64,000 nt of DNA from JAWKHR01 sp041394725 (GCA_041394725.1 JAWKHR010000016.1:1-64000), one strand, 5' to 3'. Numbered from the stretch's first letter, positions 28,094 through 37,636 are shown. The notes: generated by a model not told the origin, from the sequence alone. Translations and numbers: made by a program.

Positions 28094-29916
28094 CCGAATT
28101 CCTCCGTCTGCTGCGCTACGCGGCGCCGTACCGGGGGCGGCTCCTGGCCGCGCTCGCCGCGATGATCGTGTATGCGGCGTCGTCCGCGCGGCTGGCCTAC
28201 CTGCTCAAGCCGATCTACGACCGTGTCCTCATCGCGCAGCAGGACATCCCGGCCGTGGCGACGGCCATCGTGCTCGTCTACCTGTTCCGGGGCGCGGGCG
28301 CCTACGCGTCGGGCTACCTGATGACCGACGTCGGGCAGCGCGTCGTCCGGGACCTGCGGCACCGGCTGTTCCGGCACACGATCGACCAGTCCGCGGCGTT
28401 CTTCTCGCGCCGGACGTCGGCCAACTGATCTCGCGGCTGACGAACGACGTGGCGCAGGTCCAGCAGGCGATCACCGAGACCGTCGCCGATCTCACGCGCC
28501 GAGTCGCTGACGGTCATCGGCTACGCGGCGCTGCTGTTCTACCTGGACTGGCAGCTGGCGATCGTCTGCTTCACCGCCGCGCCGCTCATCGTGTACCCGC
28601 TGGTGCGCCTGGGGCAGCGCGTCCGGCGGACGACGCGGCGCAGCCAGGAGCAGCTGGCCCACGTCACCCACCTGGCCGCCGAGGCCTACACGGGGCACCG
28701 CGTGGTCAAGGCCTTCGGGGCGGAGGCCCGCGAGGCCACGCGGTTCGCGCGGGCGGCCGACCAGCTGTACCGCACGAGCATGAAGGTCACCGGCGCGGTC
28801 TCGGCCCTGCCGCCGCTCATGGAGATCCTCGGGGGGCTGGCCGTCGCCGGCGCGCTGATCTACGGCACCCGGGAAATCCAGACGGGGCGGCTGACGCCCG
28901 GGGATTTCACCGCGTTCCTCGCCGCGGCGCTGCTGATGTACGGCCCGATCAAGAAACTGTCGCGCGTCAACGCGGGCCTGCAGCAGGCGATCGCGGCCTC
29001 GGAGCGCATCTTCGAGGTGCTCGACACGCACACCGAGGTCCACGACAAGCCGGGCGCGCCGGCGCTGGCGCGGCTGCGCGAGTCGGTCGAGTACCGCGAC
29101 ATCGGGTTCGCCTACGAGGACCAGCCGGGCCGTTACGTCCTGCGACACGTCTCGTTCCGCGCGCGCGCCGCCCAGGTCGTCGCGATCGTCGGGCTCTCGG
29201 GCGCGGGCAAGACGACGCTCGTCAACCTGCTGCCGCGGTTCTACGACCCGAGCGAGGGCGCCATCCTCATCGACGGCGTGGACATCCGGGACGTGTCGCT
29301 CGCGTCGCTCCGGGCGCAGACGGCGCTCGTCACGCAGGACACGGTGCTCTTCGACGACACGATCGCCGCCAACATCGCGTACGGGCGGCCCGACGCGTCG
29401 CCGGAGGCGATCGAGGCCGCCGCGCGGGCCGCCCACGCGCACGGCTTCATCGCCCAGCTGCCCGACGGCTACCGGACGATGATCGGCGAGCGCGGGCAAC
29501 GGCTGTCGGGCGGCCAGCGCCAGCGCCTGGCGATCGCGCGCGCGCTGCTCAAGGACAGCCCGCTGCTCCTGCTCGACGAGGCGACCTCGGCCCTCGACGC
29601 CGAGTCCGAGCGTCTGGTGCAGGAAGCGCTCGCGAACCTGATGCGCAACCGCACCACCTTCGTCATCGCGCACCGGCTGTCCACGGTCCGCCGCGCGGAC
29701 CTCATCGTCGCCCTCGAGGCGGGACGGGTGGCCGAGATCGGCACCCACGACGAACTCGTGCGCCGGCCGGGCGGCGTGTATGCGAAGCTCTACGCGCTAC
29801 AGGCGTTCGAGGACGTCGGCACGGCCGAGGCGACGCCGGCGTCCGGCACGCCGGCCGGCGAGGCCGCCCGGGCGGCCGACGACGGCCCCCGGCCGGCCAG
29901 GGAGAAACACGCGTGA
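28090..29916 (+). pseudogene. MsbA-like ABC exporter, two compensating frameshifts
   Basis: A fused membrane and ATPase half-transporter, 608 codons, in the usual MsbA range. GTG 28090 shares GTGA with the upstream stop. The frame breaks near 28418 (SRRTS then a stop two codons on) and is restored near 28500. In between, the other frame reads GQLISRLTNDVAQVQQAITE as expected for TM3. A lost G in the run at 28415-28419 and an extra C near 28500 repair it fully. The ATPase half is complete: GLSGAGKTTL, Q loop TQDTVLF, LSGGQRQRLA, LLLLDEATSALD and IAHRLST. It would flip a lipid or lipid-linked glycan. An internal start at 28591 would yield only a fragment of 441 residues. Confidence 0.85.
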
Positions 29917-30806
29917 TTCGATCGATGACCGGGTTTGCCGCCGTCAGCCGCGAGGACGCGGGGACCCGGGCCAGCGTGACCGTCAAGTCCGTCAACCACC
30001 GGTTCCTCGACATGGCGCTCAAGATGCCCGCCGCGCTCGGCGCGCTCGAGAGCCGCCTGAAAGCGGCCGTGCAGCGCCGGGTGACGCGCGGACGCGTGGA
30101 GATCGCGATCCAGGTCGAGTCCATCGCGGCCGTCGAGCGCGAGGTGGTGATCGACCGGGCGCTCCTGGCCGAGCTGTCGTCGCGGCTCGGCGAGGTCCGC
30201 GACGCCGGTCTCGTGACCGGCGGGCTGAGCGTCTCCGACCTGCTCCGTGTCCCGCAGCTCGTCGAGATTCGCACCCGCGTGCCCGAGACGCCGGCCGGGG
30301 CCGAGCCGGTGGCCGCGCCGCTCGTCGAGGCGGTCCTCGAGGAGGCGACCGGCGCCCTGGTCGCGATGCGGGACACCGAAGGACGTTTCCTGGCCGCCGA
30401 CCTCGAGGCCCGGATCCGGACGCTCGGCGGCTTCGTCGACGCGCTCGAGGCGCAGGCCCGCGAGGGCCAGGCCGGCCTCGAAGCCCGGCTCCGCGAGAAA
30501 CTGGCCGCGCTGCCGGGCGAGATCCAGGCGGACCCGGCAGCCGCGGCGCAGGAGATCGTCCGCTTCGTGGCGCGGTCCGACGTCGACGAGGAGGTCGTCC
30601 GGCTGCGGGGGCATGTGGAGCACTGGCGCGCCCTGGCCGACGGCCCGGAGCCCTGCGGCCGGAAGCTGGACTTCCTGGTCCAGGAGATGAACCGCGAGAT
30701 CAACACGATCGGCTCGAAGATCGAGGGGCCGCGCGTGAGCGAGGTCGTCATCGCCGCCAAGGCCGAGCTCGAGCGCGTCCGGGAGCAGGTCCAGAATGTC
30801 GAGTAG
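29913..30806 (+). CDS. YicC/YloC-family endoribonuclease
   Basis: A 297-residue member of the YicC family, shown in other bacteria to be an endoribonuclease. The N-terminus IRSMTGFAAVSRED and VKSVNHRFLDM, and the C-terminus CGRKLDFLVQEMNREINTIGSKI followed by a helical tail, are the diagnostic regions. The start is the GTG at 29913 sharing GTGA with the exporter stop. It precedes gmk and rpoZ, an arrangement seen widely among bacteria, which supports the call. Confidence 0.92.
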   Translation: MIRSMTGFAAVSREDAGTRASVTVKSVNHRFLDMALKMPAALGALESRLKAAVQRRVTRGRVEIAIQVESIAAVEREVVIDRALLAELSSRLGEVRDAGLVTGGLSVSDLLRVPQLVEIRTRVPETPAGAEPVAAPLVEAVLEEATGALVAMRDTEGRFLAADLEARIRTLGGFVDALEAQAREGQAGLEARLREKLAALPGEIQADPAAAAQEIVRFVARSDVDEEVVRLRGHVEHWRALADGPEPCGRKLDFLVQEMNREINTIGSKIEGPRVSEVVIAAKAELERVREQVQNVE

Positions 30807-31416
30807 CGGGCGCGGGCTGCTGTTCGTCGTCTCCGCCCCGTCCGGGACGGGCAAGACGACGGTCGTCGAGCGGCTCGTCGAGGGGTGCCCGGACCTGGTC
30901 CAGTCGCGGTCCTACACGTCGCGTCCCGCGCGGGCGGGGGAGACCGACGGCGTCGATTATAATTTCGTGAGCCGGGCGGCCTTCGACGGGATGGTCGCCC
31001 GGGACGAGTTTCTCGAGTGGGCCGACGTGTTCGGCAACCGCTACGGGACGGGCCGGGCCGACACGGAGCGGCTGCTGGCGACGGGCCGGGACGTCGTGCT
31101 GGTCATCGACGTCCAGGGCGCCCGCCAGGTCCGGTCCCGGGTTGGCGGCACGGTGGGCGTGTTCGTCCTGCCGCCGTCCTTCGCGGTGCTCGAGCAGCGG
31201 CTGCGGGCGCGGAGCACGGACAGCGACGAGGCCATGACCCGCCGGCTCCAGACCGCGCGCGACGAGGTCGACGCGGTCGACGAATACGACTACGTGATCG
31301 TCAACGACGAGCTCGAACGGTGCGTCGGCGAGCTGACCGCCATCGTCGTCGCCGAGCGCGCCCGGCTGGCGCGCCGCCGGCGCGACGTCGAGCCGATCGT
31401 CCAGACTTTTCGATGA
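30796..31416 (+). CDS. gmk: guanylate kinase
   Basis: Phosphorylates GMP to GDP with ATP. The 206 residues carry the P-loop APSGTGKTT, the GMP-binding SYTSRPARAGETDGVDYNFVS, and the lid region with DVQGARQVR and FVLPPSFAVLEQRLRARSTDS. The ATG at 30796 lies inside the last codons of yicC (11-bp overlap), so the two are coupled. Confidence 0.95.
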   Translation: MSSSGRGLLFVVSAPSGTGKTTVVERLVEGCPDLVQSRSYTSRPARAGETDGVDYNFVSRAAFDGMVARDEFLEWADVFGNRYGTGRADTERLLATGRDVVLVIDVQGARQVRSRVGGTVGVFVLPPSFAVLEQRLRARSTDSDEAMTRRLQTARDEVDAVDEYDYVIVNDELERCVGELTAIVVAERARLARRRRDVEPIVQTFR

Positions 31417-31429
31417 GGGACCCCGAGGT

Positions 31430-31636
31430 ATGACCACCGAAACCGTTCGCCCGACGATGAAGCCGAAGAACTCGTTCGAGTTCGTCACGATTGCCTCCGC
31501 GCGCGCGCGCCAGCTCCTCGAGGGGTGCGTGCCGAAGATCGAGGGCTCGCCGAAGCCGGCCCGCCGGGCGCTCCAGGAAGTGGCGAACGGGCTCGTGACG
31601 CGCCTGGAGTCCGACGACGAGACGACCGCGGAGTAG
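31430..31636 (+). CDS. rpoZ: DNA-directed RNA polymerase omega subunit
   Basis: A 68-residue omega subunit, which wraps the C-terminus of beta-prime during polymerase assembly. It has the family's NSFEFVTIASARARQL core, then VPKIEGSPKPARRALQEVANG in place of the common GARPMV region. The placement between gmk and coaBC is the usual one. Thirteen bases separate it from gmk. Confidence 0.92.
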   Translation: MTTETVRPTMKPKNSFEFVTIASARARQLLEGCVPKIEGSPKPARRALQEVANGLVTRLESDDETTAE

Positions 31637-31648
31637 CGGGGACACCCG

Positions 31649-32896
31649 GTGGGCAGCGTCGCGCTCGGCGTCACGGGCGGCATCGGCGCCTACAAGGCCG
31701 TCGAGCTCGCACGCCTGCTCCAGAAGCGGGGGCACGACGTCCGCGCGATCATGACGCGGTCGGCCCGGCGCTTCGTCGGCCCGCTGACCTTCGAGGCGAT
31801 CACCCGCCATCCCGTGATCACCGGACAGTTCACGCCCGGGATGAACGCCGACATCGAGCACATCGACCTCGCGACCGGCATCGACCTGCTGGTCGTGGCG
31901 CCGGCCACGGCCAACGTCCTCGGCAAGTTCGCGAACGGCATCGCCGACGACTTCCTCACGGCGATGTACCTGGCGACCCGGGCGCCGGTCCTCGTCGCGC
32001 CCGCCATGAACACGCGGATGTGGGAGCACCCGGCCGTCGCGCGCAACCTGCAGCGGCTCGCCGACGACGGCGTGCGGTTCGTGGAGCCTGGCGAGGGGTA
32101 CCTGGCGTGCGGCTGGATTGGCAAGGGCCGCCTGGCGGAGCCGGAGGACATCGCCCGCGCCGCCGACGCCATCCTGCAGCAGCGTCCGGCATCCCGGGGT
32201 GACGCCCCGTCGCTCGCCGGGCGCCGGATCCTGGTCACGGCCGGACCGACGCTCGAGGACATCGATCCGGTGCGGTTCGTCGGCAACCGATCCAGTGGAC
32301 GCATGGGCTTCGCGGTGGCCGAGGCGGCGCGCGCGCGCGGCGCCATCGTGACGATCGTCGCCGGGCCGACGACCGTCGAGCCGCCGGCGCTGGGCCCGGA
32401 CGACGCGTTGGTGCGCGTGCGGAGCGCGGCCGAGATGCACGCCGCCGTGATCGCGCGCGCCGGCGAGGCCGACGCGGTCGTCATGGCCGCCGCGGTCGCC
32501 GACTATGCGCCGGCCGGCGGATCCGCAACGGGCAAGATCGAGAAGGCCGGGCCGATGACGCTGAGGCTCGAGCGCACCCCGGACATCCTCGCCGAGCTCG
32601 GCCGACGGCGCGGCGACGCGCCGCGTCCCGTCCTGGTCGGTTTCGCCGCACAGACCGGTGACCCGGTGCCGGCCGCGCGGCGCAAGCTCGAAGCCAAGCG
32701 CGTGGACCTCGTCGTGGCCAACGACGTGACGGCGCCGGGGGCGGGCTTCGACGTCGCCACGAATCAGATCACCCTCGTCTCCCGCGATCATGCCGAGGCG
32801 CTGCCCCTGCTCTCGAAGCGCGAGGCGGCCGAGGCGGTCCTCGACCGGGTCGCGCGCCTGCTGGCGGCCGCGCCAGAGCCGCAGGCCGCCCGATGA
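31649..32896 (+). CDS. coaBC: bifunctional phosphopantothenoylcysteine decarboxylase / phosphopantothenate-cysteine ligase
   Basis: Two steps of coenzyme A synthesis in one chain of 415 residues. The flavin decarboxylase half (1 to about 180) has GVTGGIGAYKAVELARLL, the catalytic His in IEHIDLATG, the PAMNTRMWEHPA motif, and the Cys in GYLACGWIGKGRL. The synthase half follows from RRILVTAGPTLEDIDPVRF with SSGRMG, AAAVADYAP, and a Lys-rich KIEKAGPMTLRLERTPDIL. The GTG start at 31649 is 12 bases after rpoZ. Confidence 0.95.
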   Translation: MGSVALGVTGGIGAYKAVELARLLQKRGHDVRAIMTRSARRFVGPLTFEAITRHPVITGQFTPGMNADIEHIDLATGIDLLVVAPATANVLGKFANGIADDFLTAMYLATRAPVLVAPAMNTRMWEHPAVARNLQRLADDGVRFVEPGEGYLACGWIGKGRLAEPEDIARAADAILQQRPASRGDAPSLAGRRILVTAGPTLEDIDPVRFVGNRSSGRMGFAVAEAARARGAIVTIVAGPTTVEPPALGPDDALVRVRSAAEMHAAVIARAGEADAVVMAAAVADYAPAGGSATGKIEKAGPMTLRLERTPDILAELGRRRGDAPRPVLVGFAAQTGDPVPAARRKLEAKRVDLVVANDVTAPGAGFDVATNQITLVSRDHAEALPLLSKREAAEAVLDRVARLLAAAPEPQAAR

Positions 32897-33753
32897 GCGA
32901 CCGCGCCGAGCTGGCGCGCCACCTGCGCTACTACCAGGACCTGGGCGTGCCGGGCCTCTCACGGGACCCGGCCTGGCGCGAGCGCGCCGGACTGCAGGCG
33001 CTGCCGGCGGAGAGCGGGGACGCTGACGCGCTGCGCGCGGCCGCCGGGGACGCTGCCGCGCCGCGGACCGCGCCGGGTCGATCGGCCTCCGGCGCTGGCG
33101 ACGCGTCGGACGCCGCCGCGCGCCCGTGGGGCGTCGGTGGGGAGAGCGCGCCGGATGTCTCGTCCGACCTGGCCGAGGCGCTCGCGGCGTGTGGCGACCT
33201 GGACGCGCTTCGCGCGCACATCGGGCCGGCCTGTGACCGGTGCAAGCTCTGCGGGCAGGGGCGCAGCCAGGTGGTGTTCGGCGTCGGCAACCCGCACGCG
33301 GACCTGATGTTCGTGGGCGAAGCGCCCGGGGCCGACGAGGACCGGCTCGGCGAGCCGTTCGTCGGACGCGCCGGGCAGCTGCTCACGAAGATCATCGAGT
33401 CGATCGGCCTCGCGCGATCCGACGTCTACATCGCGAACGTCATCAAGTGCCGTCCGCCGGGCAACCGGAACCCGGAGCCGGACGAGGTCGCGACGTGCGA
33501 GCCGTTCCTCTTCCGCCAGATCGATCTGGTGCGTCCGAAGATCATCGTCGCGCTCGGGACGTTCGCCGCGCGCGCGCTGCTCCGCACCGACACGCCGATC
33601 TCGCGCCTGCGCGGGCGGGTCCACGACTATCGCGCCGGATCGAAGCTCATCCCGACGTTCCATCCCGCCTTCCTGCTGCGCAGCCCGGATCGCAAGCGGG
33701 ACGTGTGGGAGGACATGAAGAAAGTGCGTGCCCTCCTCGCCGACCCCGACTGA
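32893..33753 (+). CDS. uracil-DNA glycosylase family 4 (Fe-S)
   Basis: Removes uracil from DNA. The 286 residues carry the cluster ligands Cys117 and Cys120 (CKLC), Cys186 (VIKCRPPGNRNP) and Cys202 (TCEPFL). The active-site motif is GEAPGADED, and the second is HPAFLLRSP. An N-terminal stretch of about 100 residues is extra and rich in Ala, Asp and Gly, a feature of many actinobacterial and acidobacterial members. The ATG overlaps the coaBC stop by ATGA. Its C-terminal codons overlap priA. Confidence 0.93.
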   Translation: MSDRAELARHLRYYQDLGVPGLSRDPAWRERAGLQALPAESGDADALRAAAGDAAAPRTAPGRSASGAGDASDAAARPWGVGGESAPDVSSDLAEALAACGDLDALRAHIGPACDRCKLCGQGRSQVVFGVGNPHADLMFVGEAPGADEDRLGEPFVGRAGQLLTKIIESIGLARSDVYIANVIKCRPPGNRNPEPDEVATCEPFLFRQIDLVRPKIIVALGTFAARALLRTDTPISRLRGRVHDYRAGSKLIPTFHPAFLLRSPDRKRDVWEDMKKVRALLADPD

Positions 33754-35971
33754 TCGCGTCGTCCGCGTCGCCGTGCCGGTTCCGGCGCTCGGCCTGCTCA
33801 GCTACCGCGTGCCCGACCTGATGGCGTGGCCGCCGAAGGGCGCGCGCGTCCGCGTGCCGCTCGGCACGCGGAGCGTGGTGGGCTGCGTCGTGGACCACGA
33901 GGCGGGGGCGTCGCCGCCGGACCTGAAGGCGGTGGCCGAGGTCATCGACGTGGACCCGTTCCTGCCGGCGTCGATCGTGGACCTGGCCGTGTGGGTGGGG
34001 GACTACTACCTCTCGGGGCCGGGCGATGCGTTGACGATGGCGATGCCGCCGGCGTCACGCGGCGGCGACCGGGACGCCTTCCGCACCGTCACGCGCGCGA
34101 CGATCACGGAATCGGGCCGCGCGGCCACGCCACGCGGACCGAAGCAGCGCGCGGCGCTGGCGGTGCTCGGCGAACGGGCGGACGGCGCGACTACAGCGGA
34201 CCTGCTGCGCGAGGGCATCCCGACGGAGACGCTCCGGACGCTCGCGGACCAGGGGCTGGTGACGCTCGCCGAGGAGATCTCGCTGCGCGATCCGTTCGCG
34301 GCGGGGGAGGACGGGGAGGACGGCGGGCACTGGACGCTCGAGCAGCAGGCTACGGCCGAGCGTGGGCTGACGCCCGAGCAGGCCGAGGCGTTCGCCGGGC
34401 TCGAGGCCGCCGCGGCGACGGGATCGTACCGCACGATCCTGCTGCACGGCGTGACCGGCAGCGGCAAGACGGAGCTGTACCTGCGCCTGGCCGACCTGGT
34501 CACCGCCGCGGGCCGGCGCGTGCTGGTGCTCGTCCCCGAGATCGCGCTCACGCCATCGGTGGCGGGGCAGTTCCGGCAGCGGTTCGGCGCGCGCGTCGCC
34601 ATTCAGCACAGCGGCCTCTCGGCGGGCGAGCGGCATGACCAGTGGCACCAGATCCGCGCCGGCGCCGTCGACGTCGTCGTGGGCACGCGGTCGGCGGTCT
34701 TCGCGCCGCTCGGCCGCCTCGGCCTGATCGTGGTGGACGAGGAGCACGAGGCGTCGTACAAGCAGGACGAGTCGCCGCGCTACAACGGGCGCGACGTCGC
34801 GGTCGTGCGCGGGCGGATGGAGGGCGCGCTGGTCGTGCTCGGGTCCGCGACGCCGTCGCTCGAGTCAGCGGCCAACGCGAAGGCGGGCCGCTACGGGACG
34901 CTCCGCCTGACGCGGCGCGTGGCGGACCGGCCGCTGGCGGCGGTGCAGGTCGTGGACATGCGCGCGGAGTACGCGGCGCTCGGCCCGGACGTCACCATCA
35001 GCCGGGCGCTCGACGCGGCGCTCGCCGACCGGCTGGCGAAGGGCGAGCAGGCGCTGGTGCTGCTCAACCGGCGCGGGTTTGCCACGGTCATCTTCTGCCG
35101 GCAGTGCGGCGCCTCGCTCGAGTGCCCGCACTGCAGCGTGTCGCTCACGTTCCACCGGACCGCGCGTCGCGTGCGGTGCCACTACTGCAACTACGCGGCG
35201 GGCGTGCCGAAGCGGTGCGGCGTGTGCGGCGGCGAGTTCCTGGAGCAGTCGGGCTTCGGCACCGAGCGCCTCGAGGCCGACCTCAAAGCGCGGTTTCCCG
35301 GGGCGCGGATCGCCCGCGTGGACCGGGACACCGTGCGGCGCCGGGGCGCCATCGCCCGGATCCTGCGGGCCGTGGCGGCCGGCGAGCTGGACGTGCTGGT
35401 CGGCACCCAGATGATCGCCAAGGGGCACGACTTCCCGGCCGTGACGCTGGTCGGCGTGATCTCGGCCGACGTCGGCCTCGGACTGGCCGACTTCCGCGCC
35501 TCCGAACGGACGTTCCAGCTCCTGACGCAGGTCGTCGGCCGCGCCGGCCGCGGCGAGACGCCGGGGCAGGCGATCGTCCAGACCCTCTACCCGGACCACT
35601 ACTCGGTCCGATCAGCCGCCGCGCAGGACTACGCCGCGTTCTTCGAACAGGAGATGCTCTTCCGGACGTCGCTGCGCTATCCGCCCGCGGTCTCGCTGGT
35701 CAACGTCGTCGTCAAGGGGCGGACGCTGGACGGCGCGATGACCGACGCGCTGGACTTGGTGACCCGCGTCCGCCGCGCGGGCGCCGCGAGCCGGGTGGTG
35801 GGCCCAGCGCCGGCCGCGCTGTCGCGCATCAAGGACGAGTATCGCGCGCAGTTCTTCCTCAAGGGGACGCACCGCCGCGAGATGCGGGCGGCGCTGGCCG
35901 CCGCGCTCGACGCCCGCCAGGATCTCAGGCGCAGGGTCATCGTCGACGTGGACCCGATGAACGTGCTCTGA
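33728..35971 (+). CDS. priA: primosomal replication helicase PriA
   Basis: Restarts collapsed replication forks. The 747 residues show the N-terminal fork-binding domain (VRVAVPVPALGLLSYRVP), the helicase P-loop TGSGKTELYL, the DEEH box in VVDEEHEASYKQDESPRYNGRD, and the zinc-binding Cys pairs (FCRQCG, CPHC, CHYC, CGVCG) that distinguish PriA from other helicases. The GTG start at 33728 overlaps the glycosylase gene by 26 bp; it gives the natural N-terminus. It closes the long plus-strand run that starts at ugd. Confidence 0.95.
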   Translation: MPSSPTPTDRVVRVAVPVPALGLLSYRVPDLMAWPPKGARVRVPLGTRSVVGCVVDHEAGASPPDLKAVAEVIDVDPFLPASIVDLAVWVGDYYLSGPGDALTMAMPPASRGGDRDAFRTVTRATITESGRAATPRGPKQRAALAVLGERADGATTADLLREGIPTETLRTLADQGLVTLAEEISLRDPFAAGEDGEDGGHWTLEQQATAERGLTPEQAEAFAGLEAAAATGSYRTILLHGVTGSGKTELYLRLADLVTAAGRRVLVLVPEIALTPSVAGQFRQRFGARVAIQHSGLSAGERHDQWHQIRAGAVDVVVGTRSAVFAPLGRLGLIVVDEEHEASYKQDESPRYNGRDVAVVRGRMEGALVVLGSATPSLESAANAKAGRYGTLRLTRRVADRPLAAVQVVDMRAEYAALGPDVTISRALDAALADRLAKGEQALVLLNRRGFATVIFCRQCGASLECPHCSVSLTFHRTARRVRCHYCNYAAGVPKRCGVCGGEFLEQSGFGTERLEADLKARFPGARIARVDRDTVRRRGAIARILRAVAAGELDVLVGTQMIAKGHDFPAVTLVGVISADVGLGLADFRASERTFQLLTQVVGRAGRGETPGQAIVQTLYPDHYSVRSAAAQDYAAFFEQEMLFRTSLRYPPAVSLVNVVVKGRTLDGAMTDALDLVTRVRRAGAASRVVGPAPAALSRIKDEYRAQFFLKGTHRREMRAALAAALDARQDLRRRVIVDVDPMNVL

Positions 35972-35992
35972 GAGAAAAGCGCTCGCGAAACG

Positions 35993-36139
35993 TCGAAGTT
36001 CGAACTCCGAAGTTCGAATCTCGGTGGTCGCCTGTGGCGACGTCAGGATTCGGACGGACCTGCGGCCCCGGACTTCTCGAGACTGATGACGGACCGGCGA
36101 AGCCGCACCTGAGTTCGAAGTTCCCAGTTCGAACTTCGA
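35993..36139. repeat. imperfect 26-bp inverted repeat built of AAGTTCGAA units
   Basis: The arms are 35993-36018 and 36114-36139. One arm reads TCGAAGTTCGAACTCCGAAG plus TTCGAA, and the reverse complement of the other agrees at 23 of 26 bases. Each arm also contains smaller TTCGAA palindromes. The 95-bp loop has no gene. It lies between convergent priA (+) and the site-2 protease gene (-), so it could act as a terminator or be a small non-coding mobile repeat. Confidence 0.7.
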
Positions 36140-36155
36140 AGTTCATCAAGTGCAG

Positions 36156-37193
36156 TCAACTCCTGCTCACCAGCATGTCGATCGGCACCGGCGTGAAGCA
36201 GAGGATGAACATCAGCAGCGCGAACGCCGCGACCCACAGGCGGGTCGAATCGAGCGGCGTGTCCTCGTCGACGATCGTCGGGTGGCGCACGCCGAGGAAG
36301 AACGCCATCGCGAGCATCATGACCGTCACGGCCAGCCAGCTCGCGGAGCCGATCGTGAGCGCCACGGCCACGCCGAGTGTCGCCACCGACACGTAGGCGG
36401 CGCGGCGGCCGAGCACGGCGTAGGCGATGTGGCCGCCGTCGAGCTGGCCGAAGGGCAGCAGGTTCAGCGCCGTGGCCAGCATGCCGAACCACGCCGCGAA
36501 GCCCATCGGGTGCAGCGTGATGTCGTAGCCCTCCTTGAGCGCGCCGAAGCGCAGCCAGGCGAAGGCCTTCAGCAGCAGCGGCTCGCCGAAGTAGATCACG
36601 TCGTCCGACTGCGGGAAATGCACCTGGGCCGACAGCTGCATGCCGAAATACAGGAACGGCACCATCACGACGAAGCCGGCAATCGGGCCGGCCACCCCGA
36701 TGTCGAACAACGCCTTCTTCGACGGGAAGGCCTCGCGGATCCGGATCACCGCGCCCAGCGTGCCGGTGAGCGGGAGCGGCGCCGGCAGGAAGTAGGGCAG
36801 CGTCGCGTCCACGTCGTGCACGCGACAGTAGTAGTAGTGGCCGAACTCGTGGGCGCCGAGGATCAGGAGCAGCGGCACCGCGTACCAGAGGCCGGGCAGC
36901 AGGTAGGCGGGCGACAGCAGGAAGCCGACGAGTCCCGTGAGCGTGCCGACCGGCTCGACGCCGGTCGGCGCGCCGGTCGAGGCCAGGAAGCCCAGGTAGT
37001 GACAGCCGCCCGCCATGGAGGTCGTCAGCAGCGTGAGCGCGAAGAGCAGGACGTGCGGGCGCAGGCGATGCTGGAACTTCGCGGGGCGGGGGATCGGCGG
37101 CGGCTGGACCCACCGGTAGCGCTCTTCCAGGACCTGCGGACTGACGGGCGGGAACTCGAAGGACCCCGGTGACGGGGGCTGGTCCTGGCTCAC
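36156..37193 (-). CDS. site-2 protease family (peptidase M50) membrane metalloprotease
   Basis: An intramembrane zinc protease of 345 residues. The zinc motif is HEFGH (His115, Glu116, His119), and the third ligand is in NLLPFGQLDGGH (Asp252). At least six hydrophobic segments flank them. The cytoplasmic N-terminus of about 45 residues is Pro-rich (PQVLEERYRWVQPPPIP). No PDZ domain is present, so it is unlike RseP and closer to the short S2P types. Start ATG 37193 overlaps the HU gene's stop by four bases. Its substrate is unknown. Confidence 0.9.
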   Translation of the reverse strand: MSQDQPPSPGSFEFPPVSPQVLEERYRWVQPPPIPRPAKFQHRLRPHVLLFALTLLTTSMAGGCHYLGFLASTGAPTGVEPVGTLTGLVGFLLSPAYLLPGLWYAVPLLLILGAHEFGHYYYCRVHDVDATLPYFLPAPLPLTGTLGAVIRIREAFPSKKALFDIGVAGPIAGFVVMVPFLYFGMQLSAQVHFPQSDDVIYFGEPLLLKAFAWLRFGALKEGYDITLHPMGFAAWFGMLATALNLLPFGQLDGGHIAYAVLGRRAAYVSVATLGVAVALTIGSASWLAVTVMMLAMAFFLGVRHPTIVDEDTPLDSTRLWVAAFALLMFILCFTPVPIDMLVSRS

Positions 37194-37513
37194 TCGTCGG
37201 CACCGCCTGTCGGGGCCGTCGCGGCCGTCCCGGGTTCCCCGGGATTGCCGATGTTCTGGAGTTCCTTGCCCGGCTTGAACCGGATGGTCCGGCCCGGCGG
37301 GATCTTCACTTCCTTGCCGGTCCTGGGGTTCCGGCCGATGCCCCGCTTCCGGGGCTTCACCTGGAACACGCCGAAGCCGCGCAGCTCGATGCGCTCTCCG
37401 CGCATCATCGACGCGCGCATGGCGTCGAACACGGCGTCGACCGCGACTTCCGCCTTGACCTTGGTGATTTCGGCCAGCCGGGACACCTCATTGACGATGT
37501 CGACCTTGATCAT
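37190..37513 (-). CDS. HU/IHF-family DNA-binding protein
   Basis: A 107-residue histone-like protein. The dimer core (MIKVDIVNEVSRLAEITKVK) and the arm motif GFGVFQVKPRKRGIGRNPRTG with KIPPGRTIRFKPGKEL are complete. After the fold there is a tail of about 20 residues rich in Pro, Gly, Ala and ending in GADE. It is transcribed from a near-consensus promoter (37544-37572) and leads the two-gene unit with the site-2 protease. Whether it bends specific sites (IHF) or binds generally (HU) is not decided by sequence. Confidence 0.93.
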   Translation of the reverse strand: MIKVDIVNEVSRLAEITKVKAEVAVDAVFDAMRASMMRGERIELRGFGVFQVKPRKRGIGRNPRTGKEVKIPPGRTIRFKPGKELQNIGNPGEPGTAATAPTGGADE

Positions 37514-37543
37514 GACTTAGGGGTCCTGATGCAGCTGTAAGTC

Positions 37544-37572
37544 ACTATAAAAATATACACTTACGGTGTCAA
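37544..37572 (-). promoter_or_regulatory. sigma-70-type promoter of the HU gene
   Basis: On the minus strand TTGACA (37572-37567), a 17-bp spacer and TATAGT (37549-37544). The spacer is AT-rich (GTATATTTTT). The start of transcription near 37537 gives a leader of about 24 bases before ATG 37513. It is as strong as the ugd promoter, as expected for an abundant nucleoid protein. Confidence 0.8.
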
Positions 37573-37636
37573 GTGCCGGCCTAAACGATCGACGCTCCGG
37601 CCCCGGAATCGCCCGGGCCGGAGTACACTCGTCCGG

